From assembly GCA_017619655.1 (NCBI GenBank), contig JAFZRV010000015.1, positions 1 to 45,667 on the forward strand: 45,667 bases of DNA, in the 5' to 3' direction. This stretch comes from Bacteroidales bacterium. Its GTDB lineage: Bacteria > Bacteroidota > Bacteroidia > Bacteroidales > UBA932. The translations under genes were made by a program, and so were the position numbers. Numbering within the stretch: the stretch's first letter is position 1; the number at the start of each line of letters is the position of its first letter. The notes beneath the pieces are model-generated. The model did no database searches, had not been told where the DNA came from, and saw nothing but the letters and a program-made list of their open reading frames with translations. Of this stretch, positions 26,672 to 34,943 are shown in pieces.

Positions 26672-28315
26672 CTAGCAGTTTTCCTGTTCGGCGACGAAAC
26701 GGGAGGCCTGGCCGACGGCTTCGCGGACGAAGTAGCGGCAGGAGTTCAGGAAGCGGGCGTCGCGCTGGCTGTCGAGCAGCAGCAGGTAGCCCATGACGAT
26801 GTAGCTCAAGACCTCGGTCAGCGAACGGGTGCAGTGCTCGAAGCGCTCGGTCGTGGTGCCGTCGCCGGCAGCCAGTTCGTAGAAGCGCTTGTAGAGCGCC
26901 GTGGCCTGGCGGAGGACCTCCACGCACTTCTGCCGTTCAGCATCCGGCGCAGCGGCCAGCGCCTCGCTCACGCGGGCGTCGTAGGCCTCGATCTGCTTGA
27001 GATAGGCGCCGCTGGCGATGCCCTTCATGGCGGCCACCACCTGCAGCTGGCTCGTACCCTCGTAGATCGAGAGGATGCGTGCGTCGCGATAGAGGCGCTC
27101 GCAGGCATATTCCTTCATGAAGCCGCTGCCGCCGTGCACCTGGATGCAGTCGTAGGCGCACTGGTTGGCGTACTCGCTGGCGTTGAGTTTCACCAGCGGG
27201 GTGAGGATGTCCGCGATGCGGGAGGCCGGCTTGGAGCTGGCGGCCAGGTCCACGTAGCGGGCGGTCTCGTACATCAGGCTGCGGACACCGTCGGTGCGGG
27301 CGCGCATCCGGTCGAGCAGGTCCTGGACAGCCACGAACTGCTTGATGGCATGGCCGAACTGCTCGCGGGAAGCGGCGTAGGCCTCGGCTTCGCGGCAGGC
27401 GGCCTCGCACAGGCCGATGGACTGGGCGGCGACACCCAGGCGGGCGCCGTTCATCAGCGACATCACGTATTTGATGAGGCCCAGGCGGCGTTCGCCCACG
27501 AGCTGGCACGGCGCGTTGGTGAACTGCAGCTCGCAGGTCGGCGAGCCCTTGATGCCCATCTTGTTCTCGATACGGCGCACGGTCATGCCGCCGTCCGCCT
27601 TGTCGAAGACGAAGTACGAGAGGCCGCGGCCGTCGTTGGTCCCTTCCTCGCTGCGGGCCAGTACCAGGTGCAGGTCGGCGTCACCGTTGGTGATGAAGCG
27701 CTTCACGCCGTTCAGGCGCCAGCAGCCGGCCGCCTCGTCGAAGGTCGCCTTCAGGCGCACGGACTGCAGGTCACTGCCTGCGTCCGGCTCGGTGAGGTCC
27801 ATCGAGCAGGTGGCACCCTGCCAGATGCGGGGCAGGTATTTCTCTTTCAGTTCGTCGGAACCGAATTCCTGGATGGTGTCGGCGCAGTCGGTCAGGCCCC
27901 AGATGGTGGCGAAACCCACGTCGGCGCGGGCGATGATCTCGGCGGCCATGACCACGGCGGCACGCGGGAAGTTGAGCCCGTTGTAGCGGCGCTCCAGCGA
28001 GATGCCGTAGAGGCCCGACTGGATGAGGGCGTCGAGGTTGCGGCGCGTACCGGGTGCATACTGGACGCGGCCGTTCTCGAGCTTCGGGCCCTCGTGGTCG
28101 ACTTCCTCGGCGTTGGGCGCGATGACGTCGCCGGCGATTTCACCCACCAGGTTCATCACCATGTCGTACTGGTTCACGGCCTCTTCGGCGGAAGCGGGGG
28201 CTTCGGGATGCTGGCCGGCTTCGGCATAGTTCTTTTCGCGCACGGCAACCACCTGTTCCATGTCGGGATGGTGGAGATAGAACGACAGGCTCTCGTTATC
28301 GGTATAGAAATTCAT
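26672..28315 (-). CDS. Acyl-CoA dehydrogenase family protein
   Basis: A 547-residue FAD enzyme that oxidises, or working backward reduces, the alpha-beta bond of acyl thioesters. It has an N-terminal helical domain, the FAD region CSMDLTEPDAGSDLQS, a beta domain with GVKRFITNGDADLHLV, and a C-terminal helical domain with CIQVHGGSGFMKEYACERLYRD. The catalytic Glu is in ILSIYEGTSQLQ. It is longer than the 380-residue classical enzymes and ends with an extra helical domain (about 440-547), as in AidB/FadE5-like members. It lies two bases after etfA, its likely electron partner. Confidence 0.92.
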   Translation of the reverse strand: MNFYTDNESLSFYLHHPDMEQVVAVREKNYAEAGQHPEAPASAEEAVNQYDMVMNLVGEIAGDVIAPNAEEVDHEGPKLENGRVQYAPGTRRNLDALIQSGLYGISLERRYNGLNFPRAAVVMAAEIIARADVGFATIWGLTDCADTIQEFGSDELKEKYLPRIWQGATCSMDLTEPDAGSDLQSVRLKATFDEAAGCWRLNGVKRFITNGDADLHLVLARSEEGTNDGRGLSYFVFDKADGGMTVRRIENKMGIKGSPTCELQFTNAPCQLVGERRLGLIKYVMSLMNGARLGVAAQSIGLCEAACREAEAYAASREQFGHAIKQFVAVQDLLDRMRARTDGVRSLMYETARYVDLAASSKPASRIADILTPLVKLNASEYANQCAYDCIQVHGGSGFMKEYACERLYRDARILSIYEGTSQLQVVAAMKGIASGAYLKQIEAYDARVSEALAAAPDAERQKCVEVLRQATALYKRFYELAAGDGTTTERFEHCTRSLTEVLSYIVMGYLLLLDSQRDARFLNSCRYFVREAVGQASRFVAEQENC

Positions 28316-28317
28316 AA

Positions 28318-29340
28318 CTACTTCAGATTATTTTTGTAACAAGCCATAAATTGCGGAATGACGGTCATCACGTCGCCGACGATGGTGTAGTCGGCGATGG
28401 CGTTGATCGGCGCCTCCGGATCGGTGTTGATGCTGATGATCTTGGCGCTCTGCTCCATGCCGGCGCGGTGCTGGACGGCACCGCTGATGCCGCAGGCGAT
28501 ATAGAGTTTCGGGCGGACGGTCACGCCGGTCTGGCCGATCTGGCGCTCAGCCTCGGTGAAGCCGGCATCCACGGCGGCGCGGGTCGCGCCGACGCTGGCG
28601 CCGATCAGGCGGGCGAACTGGTGGAGCAGCTGGAAGTTTTCCCTGCTGCCCATGCCGTAGCCGCCGGCCACGATGATCTGGGCTCCCTTGATGTCGATCT
28701 TCTGCTCCTCGATCTCCCGGCTGAGGATCTGCACGGCCTTGTCGGCGGCGTCGAGCGACGCCTCGACGGCGACCGGGATGATGGCGCCCTTGTGCGCGGG
28801 GTCGAAGAGCTCTTTCTTCATGACACCCTCACGGACGGTAGCCATCTGCGGACGGGTCTCCGGGCAGACGATGGTGGCGATGATGTTGCCGCCGAAAGCG
28901 GGACGGATCTGCATCAGGACATCCTCGTAGTGCTTGCCGGTCTTCGGGTCGTCGTGCGGTCCGATTTCCAGCTGGGTGCAGTCGGCGGTCAGGCCGCAGC
29001 GCAGCGACGAAGCGATGCGCGGGGCGAGGTCGCGGCCCACGCTCGAGGCGCCGAAGAGCACGATCTGCGGCTGCTCCTTGCGGATAAGCTTCGACAGCAC
29101 GTCGAAATGCGGCAGGGTGCGGTAGGGCGACAGGCGCGGGTCGTCGGCCACGAACACGTCGTCCACACCGTAGGGATAGAGCGATTCGGCAGCGGCTTTC
29201 ACCCGGCTGCCCAGCACGGCGGCCTGCAGGCGGCAACCCAGGCGGGTGGCCAGCTGGCGGCCCTTGGTGCAGAGCTCGAGGCTGATGTCGGCGATGGTGT
29301 TCTTCTCCGACAGTTCGCAATATACTAATACGTTGTTCAT
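28318..29340 (-). CDS. etfA: Electron transfer flavoprotein alpha subunit
   Basis: EtfA binds FAD and carries electrons between acyl-CoA dehydrogenases and their partner. The 340-residue protein has an N-terminal alpha/beta domain (about 1-200) and the C-terminal FAD domain with VAGGYGMGSRENF, IGQTGVTVRPKLYIACGISGAVQHRAGM and SINTDPEAPINAIADYTIVGD. Length is usual. It lies 19 bases after etfB and 2 before the dehydrogenase gene. Whether this ETF is of the electron-bifurcating type cannot be decided by eye. Confidence 0.95.
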   Translation of the reverse strand: MNNVLVYCELSEKNTIADISLELCTKGRQLATRLGCRLQAAVLGSRVKAAAESLYPYGVDDVFVADDPRLSPYRTLPHFDVLSKLIRKEQPQIVLFGASSVGRDLAPRIASSLRCGLTADCTQLEIGPHDDPKTGKHYEDVLMQIRPAFGGNIIATIVCPETRPQMATVREGVMKKELFDPAHKGAIIPVAVEASLDAADKAVQILSREIEEQKIDIKGAQIIVAGGYGMGSRENFQLLHQFARLIGASVGATRAAVDAGFTEAERQIGQTGVTVRPKLYIACGISGAVQHRAGMEQSAKIISINTDPEAPINAIADYTIVGDVMTVIPQFMACYKNNLK

Positions 29341-29359
29341 CGTTTTCAGGATTGAGGGG

Positions 29360-30160
29360 TTACAAAATGTGCTCCTGGATCAGCGTGGCCGAGAGCGCGT
29401 TGAGCGCGGCCTCCGTGGGTTCGAGCACGACCGATTCCTTGTGGGCGAGCACCACGTTTTCAATCTTCTTCACCTTGGTCGGGGAGCCTTTCAGGCCCAG
29501 CCGGTCCATGTCGGCGTCGATGCTGTCGGCGTTGACCATGCGGACTTCGTCCTTGGCCAGCCGGAGCATGCGGTGCGCATTGGGGAAACGACAGTCGGCA
29601 GCGGCGGAGGTGACCGTCACGAGGGCGGGCAGCTGCGCCTTGACGCACTCCGTGCCGTGTTCGAGGCGGCGGCGGATGGTGATCTCCCGGGGAGTGACGG
29701 CGAGCAGTTCCTCGGCATACGTCACCTGCGGGATATCGAGCTTTTCAGCCACCTGCGGACCTACCTGGGCGGTGTCGCCGTCGATGGCCTGGCGGCCGCC
29801 GAAGATCAGGTCGACCTTGCCCAGCTGCTTGACAAGCTGGGAGATGGCATAGGAAGTCGCCAGCGTGTCGGCACCGGCGAAACGCATGTCACTCAGCACC
29901 ACGCCGTCGTCGGCGCCGCGGTTGCGGGCGTCCTTGACGATCTCGGCGGCGCGGGGCGGACCCATGGTCACCACGGTCACCTTGGCGTCGGGCATCTGGT
30001 CTTTGACGCGCAGCGCCATTTCCAGGGCTTTCAGGTCTTCCGGGTTGAAGACCACCGGCAGGGCGGCCCGGTTCACGGTGCCGTCCGGATTCATGGCATC
30101 GGCTCCGACATTGTGTGTGTCGGGAACCTGTTTGGCCAATACTACTATTTGGAAGGACAT
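29360..30160 (-). CDS. etfB: Electron transfer flavoprotein beta subunit
   Basis: EtfB is the nucleotide-binding partner of EtfA. The 266-residue protein begins with IVVLAKQVPDTHNV and continues with NPEDLKALEMALRVKD and VVTMGPPRAAEIVKDARNRGADDGVVLSD. FGGRQAIDGDTAQVGPQVAEKLDIPQ is followed by a helical C-terminal arm. Those blocks define the family. It follows fabG after 24 bases, on the same strand and apparently in the same transcript, an unusual joining of fatty-acid synthesis with electron transfer genes. Confidence 0.95.
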   Translation of the reverse strand: MSFQIVVLAKQVPDTHNVGADAMNPDGTVNRAALPVVFNPEDLKALEMALRVKDQMPDAKVTVVTMGPPRAAEIVKDARNRGADDGVVLSDMRFAGADTLATSYAISQLVKQLGKVDLIFGGRQAIDGDTAQVGPQVAEKLDIPQVTYAEELLAVTPREITIRRRLEHGTECVKAQLPALVTVTSAAADCRFPNAHRMLRLAKDEVRMVNADSIDADMDRLGLKGSPTKVKKIENVVLAHKESVVLEPTEAALNALSATLIQEHIL

Positions 30161-30184
30161 ATCTGTAAATGCTTGGATTCGTAA

Positions 30185-30934
30185 TTAGTTGATGGCCAGG
30201 CCGCCGTCGCAGCTGATGACCTGTCCGGTCACATAGCCGGCCAGCTCGCTGGCCAGGAAGAGCGACACGTGGGCCACGTCGGTGTCGAGGCCGCCGCGAT
30301 GCAGGGGGATCTGCTTCATCCACTCCTTGCGGACATCCTCGGAGAGCTGGCGGGTCATCGGGGTCTCGATGAAACCGGGCGCCACGGCGTTGCAGCGGAT
30401 GCCGCGCGAGCCGAGCTCCTTGGCGATGGAACGCGTGAAGCCGATGATGCCGGCCTTGGAAGCGGCGTAGTTGCACTGGCCCGCGTTGCCGTTAAGACCC
30501 ACGATGGAACTGATGTTGATGATGGAGCCGGCGCGCTGCTTCATCATCAGCGGCGCGAAGGCCTTGGTGTAGTTGAACACCGAACGGAGGTTGACGTCGA
30601 GCACCAGGTTCCAGTCCTCCACGCTCATGCGGAGGATCAGCTGGTCGCGGGTGATGCCGGCGTTGTTGACCAGCACGTCGAGCCGGCCGTAGTTGGCTTC
30701 CACCCACTGGGCCACTTCCTGGGCCTGGGCGAAATCCGAGGCGTTGGAGGCCAGGAAATCAGCCCGCACGCCCTTGGCGCGGAGCTCGGCCAGCAGCGAC
30801 TCGCTGTTATCATTGGCCTGGAGGTCGGTGAAGATGATATTGGCACCCTCTTCTGCGAACAGGAGGGCGTGGCTGCGCCCGATACCGCGCGATGCGCCGG
30901 TGATGAGGGCGGTCTTGTTTTCGAGGAGTTTCAT
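30185..30934 (-). CDS. fabG: 3-oxoacyl-ACP reductase
   Basis: FabG reduces the beta-keto group of acyl-ACP with NADPH. The 249-residue short-chain dehydrogenase has the cofactor motif TGASRGIGRSHAL near the N-terminus, NNAGITRD around residue 90, and the catalytic triad Ser in NISSIVGLNGN with Tyr and Lys in CNYAASKAG. It ends CDGGLAIN, the usual SDR end. Three bases separate it from the dehydratase gene. Confidence 0.94.
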   Translation of the reverse strand: MKLLENKTALITGASRGIGRSHALLFAEEGANIIFTDLQANDNSESLLAELRAKGVRADFLASNASDFAQAQEVAQWVEANYGRLDVLVNNAGITRDQLILRMSVEDWNLVLDVNLRSVFNYTKAFAPLMMKQRAGSIINISSIVGLNGNAGQCNYAASKAGIIGFTRSIAKELGSRGIRCNAVAPGFIETPMTRQLSEDVRKEWMKQIPLHRGGLDTDVAHVSLFLASELAGYVTGQVISCDGGLAIN

Positions 30935-30937
30935 GGT

Positions 30938-31354
30938 TTATTGCTTGTCTACCAACATAAAAATCAAACTGCCTTTCACGCAGAGCTTGCCGTCGACCTT
31001 GGCTTCGGCGTCGACGAAGAAGGTCAGGCCGCGGCGGTTGGCGATCCGGCTGGTGACGGTCACGGTGTCGCCGGGACGGACCTGGTTCTTGAAGCGCACG
31101 TCGTTCAAGCCGGCGTAGAAGGTCAGGCGGCCCGGCAGCTCGTCGAGCATCAGCGGAGCGGAGCACTGTCCCATGATTTCACAGAGGATGACGCCGGGGA
31201 CCACCGGATAGCCCGGGAAGTGTCCCTGCACGAAGTACTCGTCTCCGCGCACGTGGTAGTGACCGATGGCGGTATCCCCTTCCATCGTCACGTCGTCGAC
31301 CAGCAGCATCGGCTCGCGGTGCGGCAGGTAGTTCTTGATTTCTTCTCGTGTCAT
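30938..31354 (-). CDS. fabZ: 3-hydroxyacyl-ACP dehydratase (FabZ-type)
   Basis: FabZ removes water from 3-hydroxyacyl-ACP. The 138-residue hot-dog-fold protein has LPHREPMLLVDDV at the N-terminus and the active-site block FVQGHFPGYPVVPGVILCEI, containing the catalytic His and Glu. Length is typical for a stand-alone FabZ. It is third in the fab operon, 22 bases after fabF. No isomerase (FabA) features are evident. Confidence 0.93.
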   Translation of the reverse strand: MTREEIKNYLPHREPMLLVDDVTMEGDTAIGHYHVRGDEYFVQGHFPGYPVVPGVILCEIMGQCSAPLMLDELPGRLTFYAGLNDVRFKNQVRPGDTVTVTSRIANRRGLTFFVDAEAKVDGKLCVKGSLIFMLVDKQ

Positions 31355-31376
31355 ATCGTTGTCGTTTTATTGTCGT

Positions 31377-32627
31377 TTAGATTTTGCGCAGGGCCACGCA
31401 GGCGTTCTGTCCGCCGAAGCCGAACGAGTTGCTGATGGTCAGGTCGGCGGCGTAGTCGCGGGCGGTGTGCGGCGTGTAGTCGAGGTCGCACTCGGGATCG
31501 GGTTCGTCGAGGTGGATGGTCGGTGCCACATGGCCCGTCTGCAGGGTCTTGGCGCAGATGACCAGCTCGACCGCGCCGGTGGCGCCGAGCATGTGGCCCA
31601 TCATCGACTTCGTGCTGCTGACCACGGCTTTGCGGGCCGCGGTCTCGCCCAGGGCCTGTTTGAGGGCCAGGGTCTCGGCCTTGTCGTTGAGCGGGGTGCC
31701 GGTGCCGTGGGCGTTGACGTAGAGTTTCTCGCCTTCGCGGTAGCCGGCCTCTTCGAGGGCCCACTTGATGCAGTTGGTGGCGCACTTTGCATCGGCACGC
31801 GGCGCCGTGTAGTGGTAGGCGTCGCAGCTGTTGCCGTAGCCGCAGACCTCCGCGTAGATGTGCGCGCCGCGGCGGCGGGCCAGGTCGTAGTCTTCCAGGA
31901 TCATGATGCCGGCGCCCTCGCCGATCACGAAGCCTTTGCGGCGGGCGTCGAACGGCAGGGAGGCCGCCATGGGATCTTCGCTCGTGGTCAGCGCCTTGCT
32001 GTTGGAGAAGCCGGCGATGGCGATCTCGCAGACAGCAGCCTCGGCACCGCCCGTGATCATGGCCTCGGCGCGGCCTTCGCGGATCATGCGGTAGGCCTCG
32101 CCCACGGAGTGCGTGCCCGTCGCGCAGGCCGTCACCACGGGAAGGTTCGGACCTTCGGCGTGGAACACGATGGCCGTGTTGCCCGAAGCGATGTTGGCGA
32201 TCATCTCGGGAATGAAGAGCGGCGAGACGCCGCGGCTGCCGTTCTCGAGCATCGATTTGTGCTCGCGGCAGAAAGTCTGGATGCCGCCCACGCCCGAACC
32301 GATGGCGCAGCCCAGGCGGGTCGGATCGATGTCCTTGCCCACTTCCAGGCCGCTGTCGCGCATGGCCTGCGCCGTGGCGGCGATGGCGTAAAGCGCATAA
32401 CGGTCGTTGTGACGGATCATGGCCCGGTCGATGTCGAAGTCTTCGGGACGGAAGTCCTTGACTTCGGCTGCGATCTTGACCGGCAGCTCCGTCGTGTCGA
32501 GCGAATGGATATAGTCGATGGCGCAACTGCCTTTCAGCAGCTCCGCCCACATGGTTTCAACCTGGTTGCCCAGCGGGGAAATACAGCCCAGTCCGGTAAT
32601 GACGACGCGTTTCATCTTACTTCTCAT
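31377..32627 (-). CDS. fabF: 3-oxoacyl-ACP synthase II
   Basis: FabF elongates acyl-ACP with malonyl-ACP. The 416-residue thiolase-fold protein begins MKRVVITGLGCISPLGN after a short MRSK start. It has the active-site Cys in VTACATGTHSVGEA (about residue 167), the His in NAHGTGTPLND, the Lys in SSTKSMMGH, and the second His in GHMLGATGAVE. GFGGQNACV is near the end. Its start overlaps the fabH end by 11 bases. Length is normal. Confidence 0.95.
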   Translation of the reverse strand: MRSKMKRVVITGLGCISPLGNQVETMWAELLKGSCAIDYIHSLDTTELPVKIAAEVKDFRPEDFDIDRAMIRHNDRYALYAIAATAQAMRDSGLEVGKDIDPTRLGCAIGSGVGGIQTFCREHKSMLENGSRGVSPLFIPEMIANIASGNTAIVFHAEGPNLPVVTACATGTHSVGEAYRMIREGRAEAMITGGAEAAVCEIAIAGFSNSKALTTSEDPMAASLPFDARRKGFVIGEGAGIMILEDYDLARRRGAHIYAEVCGYGNSCDAYHYTAPRADAKCATNCIKWALEEAGYREGEKLYVNAHGTGTPLNDKAETLALKQALGETAARKAVVSSTKSMMGHMLGATGAVELVICAKTLQTGHVAPTIHLDEPDPECDLDYTPHTARDYAADLTISNSFGFGGQNACVALRKI

Positions 32628-33585
32628 AGTTGATGACCGACCATTCCAGGATGGCGGCCGCAGTCACGAAACCGCCGCCGAAGGTGCTGAGCATCACCTT
32701 CTGGCCCTCTTTCAGTTCACCGGAGCGCGAAAGCTCGTCGATCAGGATGCCGACGCTGGCGGAAGAGGTGTTGCCGTATTTCTGGACATTCGTGGGAAAC
32801 TTCTCCTTCGGCTGTCCCAGGTGCTCGCGGATGCATTCGATGATCCGCATGTTGGCCTGGTGAAGGAGATAAAGGTCGATGTCGTCGCCCTTCATGCCGT
32901 TGCGTTCGAGCAGCGTATCGACATCATCGATGCAGGACTCCACGGCCAGCCGGAACACCTCGCGCCCGTTCATCACGAGCGGCTCGGTCTTCTCTTCCAC
33001 CCGGTCGTAGGGTGTGCGCTGCATCTCGCGCTTGTAGTACATCACCTCGGTATGCGTGTTGCCGGTCAGGCGGAAATCCTTGAATCCCTCACCCTGGGTA
33101 ACCACCAGTGCGGAGGCGCCGTCGCCGAAAAGGACGGACGTGGCGCGGTCGTGCCAGTTGCAGAAGCGCGACGGTTGCTCGGCGGCCACCACCAGGATGT
33201 TCTTCATGCCTTTCGCTTTCAGGAAGGCGTCGGCCACGTCGAGCGAATACACCAGGCCGGCGCAGGCGCCATTCATGTCGAAGGTCGGGCACTGGCAGCC
33301 CAACTGGCCCAGGATGATGCTGCCCAGCGAGGGCGACACGTAGCTGTTGGCCACGTTCGAGCAAATGAGGTAATCGATGTCTTCGGGACGGAGGCCCGAC
33401 GATGCGAGGGCCTTCTTGGCGGCTTCCAGGGCCAGGTCGCGCAGGGTCTCGTGGCTGAGGAGGCGGCGCGTATGGATGCCGGTGCGGGTGGTGATCCACT
33501 CGTCGCTGGTCTCGAGGAAACCGGCGAGCATCTCGTTGGTGATCTCTTTTTCAGGCAGGGCACTGCCTGTTCCTATGATTTTCAT
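32617..33585 (-). CDS. fabH: 3-oxoacyl-ACP synthase III
   Basis: FabH starts fatty-acid synthesis by condensing an acyl-CoA with malonyl-ACP. The 322-residue protein has the catalytic Cys in MNGACAGLVYSL (about residue 112), the His in LLHQANMRII and the Asn in YGNTSSASVGIL, with ITTRTGIHTRR near the N-terminus. It is the first gene of the leftward fab-etf-dehydrogenase operon. A weak box (TAATTTTT on the minus strand, 33613-33620) may serve as promoter and overlaps a small palindrome. Confidence 0.95.
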   Translation of the reverse strand: MKIIGTGSALPEKEITNEMLAGFLETSDEWITTRTGIHTRRLLSHETLRDLALEAAKKALASSGLRPEDIDYLICSNVANSYVSPSLGSIILGQLGCQCPTFDMNGACAGLVYSLDVADAFLKAKGMKNILVVAAEQPSRFCNWHDRATSVLFGDGASALVVTQGEGFKDFRLTGNTHTEVMYYKREMQRTPYDRVEEKTEPLVMNGREVFRLAVESCIDDVDTLLERNGMKGDDIDLYLLHQANMRIIECIREHLGQPKEKFPTNVQKYGNTSSASVGILIDELSRSGELKEGQKVMLSTFGGGFVTAAAILEWSVINYEK

Positions 33586-33621
33586 ATGTGGGTCGATAAA
33601 AGGTTTTTCAGTAAAAATTAC

Positions 33622-33629
33622 TACTTTTG
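33622..33629 (+). promoter_or_regulatory. TAnnTTTG promoter of the LytTR gene
   Basis: TACTTTTG is an exact match, 31 bases before the proposed TTG start at 33661. It faces away from fabH. The preceding palindrome AGTAA-AAA-TTACT (33610-33622) abuts it. Confidence 0.6.
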
Positions 33630-33660
33630 CGCTTTATCCAACTGCTGAAACCGAATCGAC

Positions 33661-34503
33661 TTGGAAGCACCTAAATATCTACTTCACAGAACTTTCCTCT
33701 TACAGTCCGTTGCCTTTGTGGTGGCGTTTTCCCTGGTTTTCCTCCTCACCTATCATCCCTTCTCGGAAACGGTGTGGATCGGACTGGGGCCGGATGTGCT
33801 GCAGCCCACGCTGCTTTTTTACCTCTCCAGCATCGGTATCCTGCTGGTCAGCAAGGTCAGCCTGATGATCCATCAGCTCACCCATACGGTGTCGGTACGC
33901 AGGTACCTGCTCTGGGTGTTGGCTGAATTCATCGTGATCGGCGTGGTCTATCTGCTGTTCACGCGCCACTGGTTCCATACGGACATCCCGATCACGCTGC
34001 GCCTGGTGGCCTACACGTCCCTCTGCGTGGGACTCATCCTGGCCATTCCCTATATCATCTTCACGCTGCTGGCGGCCAACAAGGCCAAGTCGGAAGAGAT
34101 TGAGGCGCTGGAACTCAAGCTGGAAGCGGAAACACCTGCGCAAAATTCAACGGTCATTCCTTTCTATGATTATACAGGAACGCTGAAAATTTCGATTCCG
34201 TCCGACCGTATCTATTACATCGGGTCTCAGGACAACTATGTCGAGATCCGTTACGAACTGGATGGGAAGCTGCTCAATTACTTGATGCGCTGTCGCACCA
34301 CCCGACTCGAAAAACAATTGGAAGGAACCTCTCTGATCCGCTGTCACCGCTCATTCATCGTCAATCTCGACAACGTGAAGCAACTCAAACGGGAAAATGC
34401 ACATGTGTTTCTGGAGCTTTCGCATCCGGAAGCCAAGAAGATTCCGGTTTCTAAGAGCTACTACGAGGCGATCCAGGAAAAACTGGGCCGGACCGCCTCA
34501 TAG
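33661..34503 (+). CDS. Membrane-anchored LytTR-domain transcription regulator
   Basis: This protein of about 280 residues has four hydrophobic segments in residues 12-135 (for example SVAFVVAFSLVFLLTY and YLLWVLAEFIVIGVVYLLF), a short coiled stretch, and a C-terminal LytTR DNA-binding domain at about 170-275 (YYIGSQDNYVEIRYE, LIRCHRSFIVNLDNVKQLKRE, IPVSKSYYEAI). It lacks a receiver domain, so it is a one-component membrane regulator rather than a response regulator. The start is taken as TTG 33661, because the first in-frame ATG would delete the first two membrane segments. It sits between fabH and acpP on the opposite strand, so it may control them; that is inference. Confidence 0.85.
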   Translation: MEAPKYLLHRTFLLQSVAFVVAFSLVFLLTYHPFSETVWIGLGPDVLQPTLLFYLSSIGILLVSKVSLMIHQLTHTVSVRRYLLWVLAEFIVIGVVYLLFTRHWFHTDIPITLRLVAYTSLCVGLILAIPYIIFTLLAANKAKSEEIEALELKLEAETPAQNSTVIPFYDYTGTLKISIPSDRIYYIGSQDNYVEIRYELDGKLLNYLMRCRTTRLEKQLEGTSLIRCHRSFIVNLDNVKQLKRENAHVFLELSHPEAKKIPVSKSYYEAIQEKLGRTAS

Positions 34504-34515
34504 CGATACCTCTTA

Positions 34516-34758
34516 TTAGTTGGCGCGGGCAGCGATGTACTCGATGGCGTCATTCACCGTCTTGATACCCATCGCGTCCTCGTCGGAGATCTTCAGGCCG
34601 AACTCCTTCTCGAAGTCCATGATCAGTTCGACCGTGTCGAGCGAATCAGCACCCAGATCCGTCGTGAAGCTGGCGGCGGGCACGACCTCTTCCTGAGGGC
34701 AACCGAGTTTGTTGGAGATGATGTTGATGACTTTCTCTTCAATCGTAGCTTTTTCCAT
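34516..34758 (-). CDS. acpP: Acyl carrier protein
   Basis: AcpP carries growing acyl chains on a phosphopantetheine arm. The 80-residue acidic protein has the attachment site [15 protein letters not shown], with Ser39 as the modified residue, and the usual helices. It has its own promoter box (34787-34794). The convergent LytTR gene, 12 bases away, separates it from fabH, so the fab genes need not be transcribed with it. Confidence 0.96.
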   Translation of the reverse strand: MEKATIEEKVINIISNKLGCPQEEVVPAASFTTDLGADSLDTVELIMDFEKEFGLKISDEDAMGIKTVNDAIEYIAARAN

Positions 34759-34786
34759 TTTTTCAGATTTTAATATTTATCGGCCG

Positions 34787-34794
34787 CAAAGGTA
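34787..34794 (-). promoter_or_regulatory. TAnnTTTG promoter of acpP
   Basis: Minus-strand TACCTTTG is an exact match, 28 bases before the acpP ATG. The leader is AT-rich, as expected for a highly expressed gene of this phylum. Confidence 0.65.
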
Positions 34795-34834
34795 AGCATC
34801 CCGAACCGTGCTTGTATGCCCTTGCGGCGGGATT

Positions 34835-34883
34835 GTGGCGAAAGGGCGGGTTTTAGGGGCGAATGAAGGGGTTTTGTGGCGAA
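34835..34883 (+). repeat. Three 20-21 bp tandem repeats before the NlpC/P60 gene
   Basis: G[TG]GGCGAA occurs at 34835-34842, 34856-34863 and 34876-34883, each followed by a G-rich then T-rich stretch, so the units are 21 and 20 bp apart (about two helical turns). The last lies at the -33 region of the promoter box at 34901-34908. They could be binding sites for a regulator. Confidence 0.6.
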
Positions 34884-34900
34884 TGAGTCGTTTTTTTTCT

Positions 34901-34908
34901 TACATTTG
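34901..34908 (+). promoter_or_regulatory. TAnnTTTG promoter of the murein-peptide operon
   Basis: TACATTTG is an exact match, 35 bases before ATG 34944. It is preceded by three tandem repeats. Confidence 0.65.
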
Positions 34909-34943
34909 TTGACTGTAGGAACGGCTTTTTGAACGTTGCAACC

